NCBI GenBank assembly: GCA_934525845.1
Contig: CAKSZS010000007.1
Coordinates: 13,008 to 77,007, forward strand
Direction: 5' to 3'
Length of the DNA stretch: 64,000 nucleotides
DNA from: an uncultured Faecalibacterium sp.
GTDB taxonomy: Bacteria; Bacillota; Clostridia; Oscillospirales; Ruminococcaceae
The notes below the pieces were generated by a model, which saw only the letters and a program-made list of their open reading frames with translations, was not told where the DNA came from and did not search any database. Position numbers and translations under genes: made by a program. Below are positions 1-8,115 of this stretch, one piece after another. Each line of letters begins with the position of its first letter. Within the stretch, counting starts at the first letter, position 1.

Positions 1-477
1 AAACAGCTCGCCGGTGTGGGCCGGTTTTTTCTCGTCCTGGCTGACCGCATACAACGTACGATCGATCATATCCCGCAGGATGCCGGTCTTGATGGTCAGG
101 GTCTCCTCGGCACCGGTGTTGGGCAGCTCGGGGAAATCGGTGGCGGCCATGGACTGGATCTCGAACTGGGCCACGCCGCTCTGGATCGTGGTCTTGCCGT
201 TTTCCGCGGAAATGATGGTGATCTGGCCGGCCGGCATCCGGCTGATCATGCTGCTGAGCAGCTTGGCGTTCAGCACGATCTCGCCGGGTTCCTTGACGTT
301 GGCTTCGATGGTGGTCACGATGCCCATTTCCAGGTCGTAGCCGGTCAGGGTCAGCTGGAACCCTTCTGCTTTCAGCAGGATGCCTTCCAGCACCGGGATG
401 GCCGACCGCATGGTGACGGCTTTGGAGACGCCGTCAATGGCGGCGCTCAGCAGGGTTTTATCGCATACAATGTTCAA
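1..477 (-). CDS. dnaN: DNA polymerase III beta sliding clamp, N-terminal part (truncated by window edge)
   Basis: Beta clamp, the ring that tethers the replicative polymerase to DNA. Only the first 159 residues are present; the rest lies beyond the left edge. The product starts MNIVCDKTLLSAAIDGVSKA and continues with the clamp-typical PVLEGILLKAEG and TGYDLEMGI stretches of domain 1 and the start of domain 2. The start is a TTG codon at 477-475 with GGAG about 10 bases upstream. It lies downstream of dnaA on the same strand, separated by the oriC gap, the classic Bacillota order. Identity is secure; the start codon is fairly sure. Confidence 0.93.
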   Translation of the reverse strand, partial: MNIVCDKTLLSAAIDGVSKAVTMRSAIPVLEGILLKAEGFQLTLTGYDLEMGIVTTIEANVKEPGEIVLNAKLLSSMISRMPAGQITIISAENGKTTIQSGVAQFEIQSMAATDFPELPNTGAEETLTIKTGILRDMIDRTLYAVSQDEKKPAHTGELF

Positions 478-874
478 AATCAGATCGCTCCTTTTTTCAC
501 AACAGGGTCTGAAAATCTGTCCGCGTGAGGGGGCAGTGTCCTGTTTCTCTAATTGAACTTGTTGTAGTATTCGTAGTAGGGGGTGGGGAACTTGTGGAAA
601 ACTCGGAAAAGTCCTGACGGGATGCGGGGTGTTCGGTTTCCACCGGATTGTGGATGGGTTGTGAATGAAGTGTGGAATTGTGAGGAGAGCGGTTTCTTTC
701 CACAAGCGTGTGGAGAAATGAATGTTAACTGTTGAAAACTCGGTGGAAAGTGTGGAAAGGTTTGCCGTCTGCCCACAAGATATGGGATGATTTTCCCGGT
801 TTTGTTCCTTTTTCTCCCTATATTTGGGGGTTCTCCCCGTAATATGAGTATGACTTTTCCCTCAGGACGGGCGG
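478..874. other. oriC: oriC region 1 (dnaA-dnaN intergenic): DnaA-box cluster and DNA-unwinding module
   Basis: No gene. The stretch is full of matches to the DnaA box TTATCCACA or its complement TGTGGATAA: 593-601 (8/9), 649-657 (7/9), 660-668 (7/9), 696-704 (7/9), 709-717 (8/9) and 751-759 (7/9). On the dnaN side the boxes are followed by a G-rich block (580-588), TAG-type triplets (565-579) and an AT-rich stretch (548-563). This is the order dnaA - boxes - GC - trios - unwinding element - dnaN described for Bacillus subtilis. Box scores were counted by eye. Confidence 0.82.
565..601. promoter_or_regulatory. Basal origin unwinding module: DnaA-trios, GC block, DnaA box
   Basis: On the plus strand the triplets TAG TAT TCG TAG TAG (565-579) are followed by GGGGTGGGG-like sequence (580-588) and then the box TGTGGAAAA (593-601). 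In B. subtilis, DnaA loads from the box across the GC block onto trios read as 3'-GAT-5', and strand opening starts there. Order and polarity match. One trio (TCG) departs from consensus. Confidence 0.6.
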
Positions 875-2197
875 TCAGGCCTTGACATTTTTGATGATGT
901 CGCTGACCGTCTCCCGCAGGTGCTGATCCTTCTTCATGTCCCGCTCCATGGTCTTCAGGGAGTAGACGATGGTGGAATGATCGCGGCCCGAGAACTCCCG
1001 GCCGATCTCCTCCATGCTCATGCCGGTGACATCCCGCAGGATGTAGATGGCCACGCGGCGGGCAGACGCCACGTTGGCGTTGCGCTTGGTGCCGCGGATG
1101 TCGGCAGGGGAGACGTTGAAGGTGCGGGACACCTCGCCGATGATCTTCTCGATGGTCACCGGCACCGGCTGGGTCTCGTTCAGGATGTCCTTGATGGCGT
1201 TCTGAGCCACGCTGATGACCGGCTGGATGCCCTCCAGCATATAGTAGGCGTTCAGCTTCTTGACCGCGCCTTCCAGCTGGCGGATGTTGTTTTTCAGGTG
1301 GTTGGCGATGAATTCTGCCACATCCTCGGGCAGATCCAGGTGCAGCAGTTCGGCCTTGCGCTTGACGATGGCCACGCGGGTCTCAAAATCCGGCGGCTGC
1401 ACGTCGGCGGTCAGGCCCCACTCAAAGCGGGTGCGCAGGCGCTCTTCCAGGCTCTTGATCTCCTTGGCCGGGCGGTCGGATGCGATGACGATCTGCTTGT
1501 GGGCGTCGTGCAGGGAGTTGAAGGTGTGGAAGAACTCTTCCTGGGTGGACTCCTTGCCCGCAATGAACTGGATATCGTCCACCAGCAGCAGGTCGGCCAC
1601 GCGGTACTTCATCCGGAAGTCCTCGGTGCTGCCCGCGCGGATGGCGGCGATCAGCTCGTTGGTGAACTGCTCACAGGTCACATACATGATGACGAAATCG
1701 GGGTGGGTGCGCTTGATCTCGGTCTGGATGGCCGTCAGCAGATGGGTCTTGCCCAGACCGGAGCCGCCGTAGATGAACAGCGGGTTGTAGGCGCCGGAAG
1801 GGTTGGCCGCGACCGCCTGCGCAGCAGCAAACGCAAACTGGTTGGACGGGCCCTTGATGAAGTTTTCGAAGGTGAACTCGTAGTTGCCCTGCGGGGAGGC
1901 GGGGTTCGCCTCGTACTGCTGCGCCAGCACGACCTCGTGCGGCGGGGTGCTGGGCACCACGAGGGTGATGTCCACATCAAAGCCCAGCACGGTCTTGAAG
2001 GCTTCCTTGAGCAGGCCGAGGTAGCGGTCCGTCACGATCTTGCAGATGAAGTCGTTCCGCACCGAGAGGGTGATGTGGCTTGAGTCCTCGAAGCTGATGG
2101 GCTCCAGGCCATCGATATAGAGATTATAGGTCGGCTCGGCCATCTGCGTTTTGCAGTACGCCTGCGCGGCCTCTAAAACGTCCTTGAAAGAATCCAT
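875..2197 (-). CDS. dnaA: Chromosomal replication initiator DnaA
   Basis: Initiator ATPase that binds DnaA boxes and opens oriC. 440 residues, normal length. Domain I covers about residues 1-80 and a short linker follows. The AAA+ core carries Walker A GGSGLGKTHL (about 144-153), Walker B LLLVDDIQF and the sensor region SDRPAKEI. The C-terminal domain IV has the helix-turn-helix signature with GRDHSTIVYSLKTM. ATG start with GGAG upstream. DnaA-box-like sequence flanks the gene on both sides, so autoregulation is likely. Confidence 0.98.
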   Translation of the reverse strand: MDSFKDVLEAAQAYCKTQMAEPTYNLYIDGLEPISFEDSSHITLSVRNDFICKIVTDRYLGLLKEAFKTVLGFDVDITLVVPSTPPHEVVLAQQYEANPASPQGNYEFTFENFIKGPSNQFAFAAAQAVAANPSGAYNPLFIYGGSGLGKTHLLTAIQTEIKRTHPDFVIMYVTCEQFTNELIAAIRAGSTEDFRMKYRVADLLLVDDIQFIAGKESTQEEFFHTFNSLHDAHKQIVIASDRPAKEIKSLEERLRTRFEWGLTADVQPPDFETRVAIVKRKAELLHLDLPEDVAEFIANHLKNNIRQLEGAVKKLNAYYMLEGIQPVISVAQNAIKDILNETQPVPVTIEKIIGEVSRTFNVSPADIRGTKRNANVASARRVAIYILRDVTGMSMEEIGREFSGRDHSTIVYSLKTMERDMKKDQHLRETVSDIIKNVKA

Positions 2198-2246
2198 AAA
2201 ACATCCACTCCATTGAAGTTTTCAACAATGCTGCTGATACCAGGTT

Positions 2247-2275
2247 AGTATACCACAAAAATCTCCCTGCGTCTA
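2247..2275 (-). promoter_or_regulatory. Likely dnaA promoter
   Basis: Read on the minus strand: TAGACG (2275-2270), 17 bases, then TATACT (2252-2247), about 50 bases upstream of the dnaA ATG. The -10 is perfect apart from one base; the -35 matches TTGACA at 4 of 6 positions. Confidence 0.55.
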
Positions 2276-2465
2276 CATTCTATAATGTAATTTATAATAC
2301 ATAAGAAAAGACGCACCTGCGTCCGTCTGCAAGGCTTGTGTCCAACACCCAAATCAGCCACAAGATATGGTGGAAGAAAAGTTTTCCACGGGGAATGGGT
2401 GAAAAAGTTGAAAGATTTTTCACACCCGGTTTTGAAAAAAGTTTGCTGGAAAGCGAAAAAAATGC

Positions 2466-2495
2466 TTGACAGAAGGGGATAGTGTGCGATATACT
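2466..2495 (+). promoter_or_regulatory. rpmH promoter
   Basis: TTGACA (2466-2471), 18-base spacer, TATACT (2490-2495), about 80 bases upstream of rpmH. Near-consensus vegetative promoter. Confidence 0.75.
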
Positions 2496-2575
2496 GTTGA
2501 ATTGCAAGCCTGTCCCCATTTTGGGACCAGAATAGACCCCATCACCGGGGACGAGTTTTTACGGAGGATACAACC

Positions 2576-2710
2576 ATGAAGAGAACTTTTCAGCCCAAGA
2601 AGCGTCAGCGCAAGGAAGTTCATGGCTTTCTGACCCGCATGAGCACCAAGAACGGCCGCAAGGTCATCAATGCTCGCCGTGCAAAGGGCCGCAAGAGCCT
2701 GACTGTCTGA
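2576..2710 (+). CDS. rpmH: 50S ribosomal protein L34
   Basis: Smallest ribosomal protein, 44 residues, part of the large subunit. The sequence starts MKRTFQPKKRQRKEVHGF and ends in the basic RRAKGRKSLTV tail typical of L34, with RMSTKNGRKVI in the middle. ATG start with GGAGGA about 8 bases upstream. First gene of the rpmH-rnpA-yidD-yidC-jag block that conventionally lies beside dnaA. Followed by its own terminator. Confidence 0.98.
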   Translation: MKRTFQPKKRQRKEVHGFLTRMSTKNGRKVINARRAKGRKSLTV

Positions 2711-2757
2711 TCCTGGCTGTATGACGGGATCCGGCGCAGAAATGAATATGCGCACAA

Positions 2758-2792
2758 AAGACCGCTGATATTGGATTGGCGGTCTTATTTTA
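2758..2792 (+). terminator. Terminator after rpmH
   Basis: AAGACCGC (2758-2765) pairs with GCGGTCTT (2779-2786), followed by ATTTTATTTT. It separates rpmH from rnpA, which must then have its own promoter; TATACT near 2860 is a possible -10. Confidence 0.7.
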
Positions 2793-2920
2793 TTTTATCC
2801 ATCCAAAAGAATTTTCGCAAAAATGCCCCCATGGGCTTTTAAAGTCGAAAAATTTTTGCTATACTGGCTAAAGAGTGTACCCTGGTACACCCGGACGAAG
2901 TGAAAGGAGGCGCCGAAGCA

Positions 2921-3340
2921 ATGCGCTATCGTCCCATCCGCCGCAACAGCGAGTTTGGCCGCGTGTATGCCCGCGGCAAATCCTACGTCAACCAGGCGCT
3001 GGTGCTGTATGTGCTCAAGACCCGCGGCAAGCGGACCCGTGTGGGCCTGACCGCCACGAAAAAGATCGGCCACGCTGTGCAGCGTAACCGCGCCCGCCGC
3101 GTGATGAAAGCCGCCATTGACGAGCATTTGGATTACAACATCGGCGGGTATGATCTGGTCTTTGTGGCCCGGGGCATGACCCCGCGGCTCAAGAGCTGGC
3201 AGCTCAGCAGCATCGTGGCCAAGCTGTTCGCCCAGGCCGGCCTGCCGGACAAGGCCAAGCGGCCGGACGCACCGCCGCCCGCGACCCTGCCCCCGGCCCG
3301 CAAGGCAAAGCCGGAGACGGCAGAGACTCCGAAAGTATGA
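2921..3340 (+). CDS. rnpA: Ribonuclease P protein component
   Basis: Protein cofactor of RNase P, which matures tRNA 5' ends. 139 residues. It has the FxxVYxxG-like start (FGRVYARGKS) and the RNR signature KIGHAVQRNRARRVMK that contacts RNA. The C-terminus carries a low-complexity Pro/Ala/Lys extension (about 112-139), a little longer than usual. I chose the ATG at 2921 because AAAGGAGG lies 10 bases upstream. The end overlaps the yidD start by 4 bases (ATGA). Confidence 0.96.
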   Translation: MRYRPIRRNSEFGRVYARGKSYVNQALVLYVLKTRGKRTRVGLTATKKIGHAVQRNRARRVMKAAIDEHLDYNIGGYDLVFVARGMTPRLKSWQLSSIVAKLFAQAGLPDKAKRPDAPPPATLPPARKAKPETAETPKV

Positions 3341-3651
3341 ACCGCATCCAGCGGTTCTGCCGCAGGGCGCTGTGCCTGCCCATCCGGGCCTATCAGCTCG
3401 TGTTAAGCCCCTGGATCGGCCGCAGCTGCCGTTTTACGCCCACCTGCAGCAACTACACCATGCAGGCCATCCGGACCCATGGCTGTCTCAAAGGCGTCCT
3501 TCTGGGGGCCTGGCGCATCGCACGGTGCAATCCGCTGGGCAAATGGGGCTACGACCCCATCCCGGAAGCAGGGAAGTGGTCGAACCCCGCCCGCAGGCTC
3601 CAGCCGGCCAGGCTGTTTTCCACCCGACACGAAAAAAGAGTGGAAAAATAA
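3337..3651 (+). CDS. yidD: Membrane protein insertion efficiency factor YidD
   Basis: Small peripheral membrane protein that aids YidC-dependent insertion. 104 residues. It contains the family core YQLVLSPWIGRSCRFTPTCSNYT with its conserved cysteines, followed by HGCLKGVLLGAWRIARCNP. The tail after about residue 75 is variable. Translationally coupled to rnpA. Its last codons contain one of the TTTTCCAC-N16-GTGGAAAA sites (3616-3647). Confidence 0.95.
   Translation: MNRIQRFCRRALCLPIRAYQLVLSPWIGRSCRFTPTCSNYTMQAIRTHGCLKGVLLGAWRIARCNPLGKWGYDPIPEAGKWSNPARRLQPARLFSTRHEKRVEK
3616..3647. promoter_or_regulatory. Composite inverted site 1: TTTTCCAC-N16-GTGGAAAA
   Basis: Perfect 8-base inverted arms (3616-3623 and 3640-3647) with a 16-base spacer, inside the 3' end of yidD. 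Three other sites with the same arms and spacing occur at 6297, 11657 and 15893. Confidence 0.5.
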
Positions 3652-3975
3652 GTGGCAGTTCCCCGGGCAGGCCGACGGGAAGCTTTCCACGCAAATGCTT
3701 CGGGCCATTCCATCGCCCGCCCTATTGCCCTGCGGGCAACAGGGTCCCACCCCAGCGGATCATTTGCTTAGGAAACTTCCTGCCGTCCTGCCGGGAAGAG
3801 ACTTCTCTCATGCGCCGCAGCGCACATCGTTTTGCAGAGCAAAACATCATTGCGGCAGCGCATCATGCCGCAGGCACATCATTTCTTATCCATCCAGCTT
3901 CTTGTGACGCGCTGCACTGTGGGCGGCGTGTCCTACGATAAAAAATAACACGTCCCGTGCCACAGACGGGGCAGA
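3652..3975. repeat. yidD-yidC gap: fragment of the mnmG-flanking repeat plus a half hairpin array
   Basis: No gene. 3707-3757 matches the end of the MITE-like repeats at 7851 and 10030 (ATCGCCCGCCCTATTGCC, then CAGGGTCCCACCCCAGCGGA). From 3811 follow small hairpins separated by CAT-type blocks: TGCGC/GCGCA (3811-3824), TTTTGC/GCAAAA (3830-3844), CATCAT (3845-3850), CATCAT (3861-3866), CATCAT (3877-3882). This resembles the right half of the branched elements at 34990 and 51351. No clear terminator or promoter is visible, so yidD-yidC readthrough is likely. Confidence 0.65.
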
Positions 3976-5049
3976 ATGGACAAAGGTATGAACTTTTTCT
4001 ACATCCTAAGCGCTCCTCTCGGCTATGTGATGGAGTGGATCTACAAGCTGCTCCCGAACTATGGCTGGGACATCATCCTCTTTACGCTGCTCATCAACAT
4101 CGTCAAGATCCCTCTGCAGCTCAGCCAGCAGAAGAGCATGGCCAAAATGTCGGCCTTCCAGCCCATGCTGCAGGAGATCCAGACCAAGTACAAGGATAAG
4201 CCCGAAAAGCAGCAGGAAGAAATGCTCAAGCTGCAGCAGGACTATGGCTATAAGCCCACCGCCGGCTGCGTGCCCATGCTGCTCAACTTCCTGGTCATCT
4301 TCGGCGTTATCGGTGTTGTTTACAACCCGCTGCAGCGCATCTTCCACATCAGTGCCGCTGCTCTGACCGCAGCCGGTGAGGCCCTGACCGCCGCCGGGGT
4401 TTCCTTTACCGCCATCACCCGCGACACCAACATCATTGCACAGGTCGTGGCCGGCAATTCCGGCGTGATCGGCTGCTTCAGCGCAGACCAGATCGCCACC
4501 ATCACCGAGTTCAGCCAGCACATGAACTTCCTGGGCATCGACCTGACCCGCATCCCGCAGATCGGCCTGTCGCTGGACCTGGTGCTGCCGCTGCTGTCCG
4601 TGGTGACCATGTTCCTGTCCACCCACATCAGCATGAAGGCCTCCGGCCAGCAGATGCAGGGCAGCATGAAGGTGACCATGTACCTGATGCCGCTGATGTA
4701 TCTGTTCTTCTGCTTTACCTACCCGCTGGCATTCTCGCTGTACTACGTCATTTCCAACATCGTGATGACCGTGCAGACCCAGGTCATGCGCAAGATCTAC
4801 GACCCCGAGAAGATGCGCAAGGAAGTGGAAGCTCAGATCGAAGAAAAGAAAAAGCAGCAGAAGCGCGGCGTGAAGAACACCACCGTGCAGGTCACCGACC
4901 CCAAGACCGGCAAGACCGTGGAAAAGAACCTTTCCGCCAGCGAGATGAACAAGCGCCGCCTGGAGTATGCCCGTCAGCTGGACGCCGAGCGCTACAAGGA
5001 CGAGCGCACCGTGCCGCTGAGTGAGCTGAACAAGCAGGACAAGGAATAA
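3976..5049 (+). CDS. yidC: Membrane protein insertase YidC/OxaA
   Basis: Inserts proteins into the cytoplasmic membrane, alone or with SecYEG. 357 residues. Predicted membrane segments cover about 6-50, 95-115, 215-235 and 245-270. The substrate-groove helix reads WDIILFTLLINIVKIPLQLSQQKSM, followed by the amphipathic FQPMLQEIQTKYKDKPEKQQEEM coiled coil. An extracytoplasmic stretch (about 120-190) is longer than in B. subtilis SpoIIIJ. The C-terminal tail is charged and Lys-rich. The Gram-positive form lacks the large periplasmic domain. Followed by jag after 18 bases. Confidence 0.96.
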   Translation: MDKGMNFFYILSAPLGYVMEWIYKLLPNYGWDIILFTLLINIVKIPLQLSQQKSMAKMSAFQPMLQEIQTKYKDKPEKQQEEMLKLQQDYGYKPTAGCVPMLLNFLVIFGVIGVVYNPLQRIFHISAAALTAAGEALTAAGVSFTAITRDTNIIAQVVAGNSGVIGCFSADQIATITEFSQHMNFLGIDLTRIPQIGLSLDLVLPLLSVVTMFLSTHISMKASGQQMQGSMKVTMYLMPLMYLFFCFTYPLAFSLYYVISNIVMTVQTQVMRKIYDPEKMRKEVEAQIEEKKKQQKRGVKNTTVQVTDPKTGKTVEKNLSASEMNKRRLEYARQLDAERYKDERTVPLSELNKQDKE

Positions 5050-5067
5050 CAAGGGAGGACAACGGTT

Positions 5068-6234
5068 ATGATCCGTACACAGGAAGCGACCGGCAAGACG
5101 GTCGATGAAGCACGCGCCAACGCCTGCGCTTTGCTGGGTGTGCAGGCGGATGATCTGAATGTCAGCTATGAGGTGCTGGAAATGCCGCAGAAGACCGGCT
5201 TTCTGGGCCTGAAGCTTACGCCCGCCAAGGTGCGTGTGAGCGTGGAAGAGCCGGATGCCCCGGCAGCGGCGCCCGCTGCGGAAACTCCCGCAGAAGTTTC
5301 TGCTCCGGCAGAAGCGGCACCGGCCGAGACCCCGGCGGAAGAAGCCGTTCCGGCACCCGCCGAAGAGGCCCCGGCAGAGGAAAAGGCCGGGGAGACTGCC
5401 CCTGCGGCCGAGCCGGCAGAAGCACCGGCTGCGGAAGAAGCCGAGGTGGAAGTTCCCATCAACATCGAGGAAAACAACAAGGTCAAGGCTGCGGTGGAAT
5501 ACCTGCAGGAAGTCATCGCCAAGATGGGCGTGGAGAATGTGACCTTCAGCGCCGTGCAGAAGGGCGAAGCCACCATCATCCGTCTGGACGGCGAGCACCT
5601 GGGTGCCCTGATCGGCCGCCGCGGCGAGACCATGGAGAGCCTGTCCTATCTGGCAAGCCTGGTGGCCAACCGCCTGGAAGGCGATTACATCAAGCTGGGC
5701 CTGGATGTGGCCGGCTACCGCGACAAGCGCGAGAGCGACCTGACCGCCCTGGCACAGCGCATTGGTGCCAAGGTGCGCAAGACCGGCCGCAGCTTCGCCA
5801 TGGAACCCATGAACCCCTACGAGCGCCGCATCATCCACTCTGCCATCAGCAAGATGGAGGGTGTGCGCAGTGAGAGCAAGGGTGAGGGCCGTGACCGCCG
5901 TGTGGTCATCTACTCCACCGCACCCGATGCCCAGACCGACAACACCTACAGCGAGCGCCGTCCCCGCGGCGGACGCGGCGGCAAGGACCGCCGCCCCGGC
6001 GGAAACCGCAATGGCGGTTATCGCGGCGGCAGCCGTTCCGACCGCGGCGACCGGAAGAATGACCGCGGCGGCTACCGCGGAGGCCGCAACAGCAGCCGCG
6101 GCCCGCGTCCTTCCGGTGTGCCGGAGCGCACCTATGCACCCCGTGATGCCGAGGATGCTGCACCGGTAGCACCCAAGCGCACCGAGCGCGTGGACGATTT
6201 TGCCGATTTCAGCTTTGGCAAGATCGAGCTGTAA
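5068..6234 (+). CDS. jag: Jag/KhpB-type RNA-binding protein with Ala/Glu/Pro linker and RG-rich tail
   Basis: RNA-binding protein coupled to YidC in Bacillota; its partner is usually KhpA. 388 residues, longer than usual. Order: Jag_N domain (1-52, ATGKTVDEARANAC), a repetitive Ala/Glu/Pro linker (about 55-130), a KH domain with GALIGRRGETMESLSYL (about 180-196), an R3H-type domain (RKTGRSFAMEPMNPYERRIIHSA, about 232-254), then an Arg/Gly-rich tail (about 290-350). GGGAGG lies upstream of the ATG. The RGG-like tail is unusual and probably adds unspecific RNA affinity (inference). Confidence 0.93.
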   Translation: MIRTQEATGKTVDEARANACALLGVQADDLNVSYEVLEMPQKTGFLGLKLTPAKVRVSVEEPDAPAAAPAAETPAEVSAPAEAAPAETPAEEAVPAPAEEAPAEEKAGETAPAAEPAEAPAAEEAEVEVPINIEENNKVKAAVEYLQEVIAKMGVENVTFSAVQKGEATIIRLDGEHLGALIGRRGETMESLSYLASLVANRLEGDYIKLGLDVAGYRDKRESDLTALAQRIGAKVRKTGRSFAMEPMNPYERRIIHSAISKMEGVRSESKGEGRDRRVVIYSTAPDAQTDNTYSERRPRGGRGGKDRRPGGNRNGGYRGGSRSDRGDRKNDRGGYRGGRNSSRGPRPSGVPERTYAPRDAEDAAPVAPKRTERVDDFADFSFGKIEL

Positions 6235-6250
6235 TTTCTGAGCGACCCAG

Positions 6251-6281
6251 GACCTCCTGCCATCCGGCGGGAGGTCTTTTT
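6251..6281 (+). terminator. Terminator after jag
   Basis: GACCTCCTGCC pairs with GGCGGGAGGTC (one G-T pair), loop ATCC, followed by five Ts. Confidence 0.75.
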
Positions 6282-6296
6282 GCGCAGAGGAACGGA

Positions 6297-6328
6297 TTTT
6301 CCACCGTCTCCCGGGAAAACGTGGAAAA
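6297..6328. promoter_or_regulatory. Composite inverted site 2 (Noc-like centre) upstream of mnmE
   Basis: TTTTCCAC (6297-6304), 16 bases containing TCCCGGGAAAA, then GTGGAAAA (6321-6328). The centre resembles the B. subtilis Noc site ATTTCCCGGGAAAT. Arms and spacing equal those of site 1 and site 3. Confidence 0.5.
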
Positions 6329-6448
6329 AGTGTATCATTCCGCCGGATTTCGTGGTAAAATGAAACCTACGGGTGGCATTTCAGACCCGGCAGAAAGAAG
6401 AGCATTGCGGTGTCCTGGACCAACAGGCACGCTGAAAGGATAACCATC

Positions 6449-7819
6449 ATGCAGGAAACGACCATTGCAGCCATTGCCACCGCCCCGGGTGCCGGAGGCA
6501 TCGCGGTGGTGCGCCTGTCCGGCGGGCAGAGCTATGCCGTGGCGGAACAGGTGTTCCGCCCGGCCAGTCCTTCCAAAACGGTGCGGGACGCCAAGGGCTA
6601 CACAGCCCTGTTCGGCCATTTCGTGGAGGGCGGGGAAGTGTTCGACGAGGGCGTGGCCCTGTTCTTCCGGGCACCCCACAGCTACACCGGCGAGGATGTG
6701 GTGGAGCTTTCCTGTCACGGCGGCAATGCCGTTGCCCGTCGTCTGGTAGAAGCCTGTCTCGCGGCCGGTGCCCAGCCCGCCGCGCCCGGTGAGTACACCC
6801 GCCGCGCATTCCTGAACGGCAAGCTGGGCCTGACCCAGGCGGAGGCGGTCATGGATCTGATCTCGGCGGACGGGCGGCAGGGGGCCGCGCTGGCCAATGC
6901 GGCCCTGTCCGGTGCGCTGGCCAAGAAGATCGGGGAGCAGAAGGATGCCCTCACCGCCCTGCAGGCCCATCTGGCCGCGTGGGTGGACTTCCCGGAAGAA
7001 GATGTTCCGGAGCTGGACGAAGCCCATCTGCGCACCGTGCTGGGCGGCGTGCAGGAAGCGCTGGACGGCCTGATCCGGAATTACAGCGCGGATACTGTTC
7101 TGCGGGAGGGCGTGGACTGCGCCATCGTGGGCCGCCCCAATGCGGGCAAATCCACCCTGCTGAACCTGCTGGCCGGGTTCGACCGCGCCATTGTGACGCC
7201 GGTGGCGGGCACCACCCGCGACGTGGTGGAGCAGGCAGTGCAGCTGGGGGACATCCGGCTGAACCTGTTCGACACTGCAGGTCTGCGGGAAACCGAAGAC
7301 GCCATCGAGGCGGAAGGTATCCGCCGAAGCTGGAAAAAACTGGAAGAAGCCGGCCTGGTCCTGGCCGTGTTCGACGGTTCGGAGCCGCCCACCCGGGAGG
7401 ACCTGGAACTGGCCCTGCGCTGTGCCGGCCGGCCGGCCATCGCCCTCATCAACAAGGAGGACAAGCCCACGCAGTTTGACGCGGAGCTGATCGCGCAGGA
7501 TTTTGCCATGGTGCTGCCGGTGTGCTGCCAGGAAGAGGGGAGCCGCAAGGTCATTGCGGCGGCGGTGGCCCGCCTGCTGGGTACGAACCAGATCGACCCC
7601 CACGCCGCCAGCCTGTCCGGCCAGCGGCAGCTGTCCGCCGCACTCCGTGCACGGGACGCCGTGCAGGGAGCATTGGATGCCGCCGCAGGCGGCTTCGGGC
7701 TGGACGCCGTGTCGGTCTGCGTGGACGACGCGCTGTCGGCCCTCTGCGACCTGACCGGCGAGAACGCCTCGGAAGCTGTCATCGAACAGGTGTTCGAGCG
7801 GTTCTGTGTGGGAAAATAG
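6449..7819 (+). CDS. mnmE: tRNA modification GTPase MnmE
   Basis: With MnmG it installs the carboxymethylaminomethyl group on wobble U34 of tRNAs reading NNA/NNG codons. 456 residues. The N-terminal tetrahydrofolate-binding domain begins TIAAIATAPGAGGIAVVRLSG. The inserted G domain has P-loop GRPNAGKSTLLN (about 228-239), the switch TTRDVVEQ and the G4 motif NKED. The C-terminus ends CVGK, the family's essential C[IV]GK motif. I chose the ATG at 6449 with GAAAGGA 8 bases upstream. Its partner mnmG follows, separated by a repeat element. Confidence 0.97.
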   Translation: MQETTIAAIATAPGAGGIAVVRLSGGQSYAVAEQVFRPASPSKTVRDAKGYTALFGHFVEGGEVFDEGVALFFRAPHSYTGEDVVELSCHGGNAVARRLVEACLAAGAQPAAPGEYTRRAFLNGKLGLTQAEAVMDLISADGRQGAALANAALSGALAKKIGEQKDALTALQAHLAAWVDFPEEDVPELDEAHLRTVLGGVQEALDGLIRNYSADTVLREGVDCAIVGRPNAGKSTLLNLLAGFDRAIVTPVAGTTRDVVEQAVQLGDIRLNLFDTAGLRETEDAIEAEGIRRSWKKLEEAGLVLAVFDGSEPPTREDLELALRCAGRPAIALINKEDKPTQFDAELIAQDFAMVLPVCCQEEGSRKVIAAAVARLLGTNQIDPHAASLSGQRQLSAALRARDAVQGALDAAAGGFGLDAVSVCVDDALSALCDLTGENASEAVIEQVFERFCVGK

Positions 7820-7850
7820 TAAGGAAGTTCCGGTTATCGTAACGGCATAC

Positions 7851-8062
7851 TGGGAGTTTCTCCGAGGACCGTCCGCTGGGGTGGGACCCTGTTGCCGTAG
7901 GCAATAGGGCGGGCGATGGAATGACCTGCAACAGCGACGACTGCCGCCAGTGGCGGAAACAGGGAGAAGCTGTTGGGGCCGCGGCCAGCAAGACGCAAGC
8001 GACAGCGAAGCGGATGCTGAGTGCCGCAACCCGTATTTCGTGTCCGAGGAGAAATCTCCCGG
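7851..8062 (-). repeat. MITE-like repeat D2, upstream of mnmG (inverted relative to D3)
   Basis: About 212 bases, nearly identical (about 97% by eye) to the reverse complement of 10030-10254. It starts TGGGAGTTTCTC and ends GAGAAATCTCCCGGG, i.e. imperfect terminal inverted repeats. The internal hairpin TTGCCgtaGGCAA (around 7890) varies in the loop between copies. It sits between mnmE and mnmG. It carries no plausible protein, although it extends the mnmG frame upstream without a stop. Confidence 0.75.
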
Positions 8063-8115
8063 GATGCCATCCACTGGTAAGCCATAAATCAATCAAAGGA
8101 AAACCAAGAGAATTT

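Larger units (their letters stand above)
2198..2575. other. oriC region 2 / dnaA-rpmH divergent intergenic region
   Basis: No gene. The stretch holds the dnaA promoter (minus strand), the rpmH promoter (plus strand), an AT-rich patch near 2280-2305 and a few weak DnaA-box-like sequences, such as TTTTCCACG near 2382-2390 and TTTTTCACA near 2417-2425. In Bacillota the rpmH-dnaA gap is often the second half of a bipartite origin. The boxes here are weaker than in the dnaA-dnaN gap. Confidence 0.5.

Noticed and set aside
7921..8115. N-terminal extension of mnmG by 65 codons
   Set aside because: The added codons are translated from the MITE-like repeat; MnmG homology starts exactly at the ATG at 8116.
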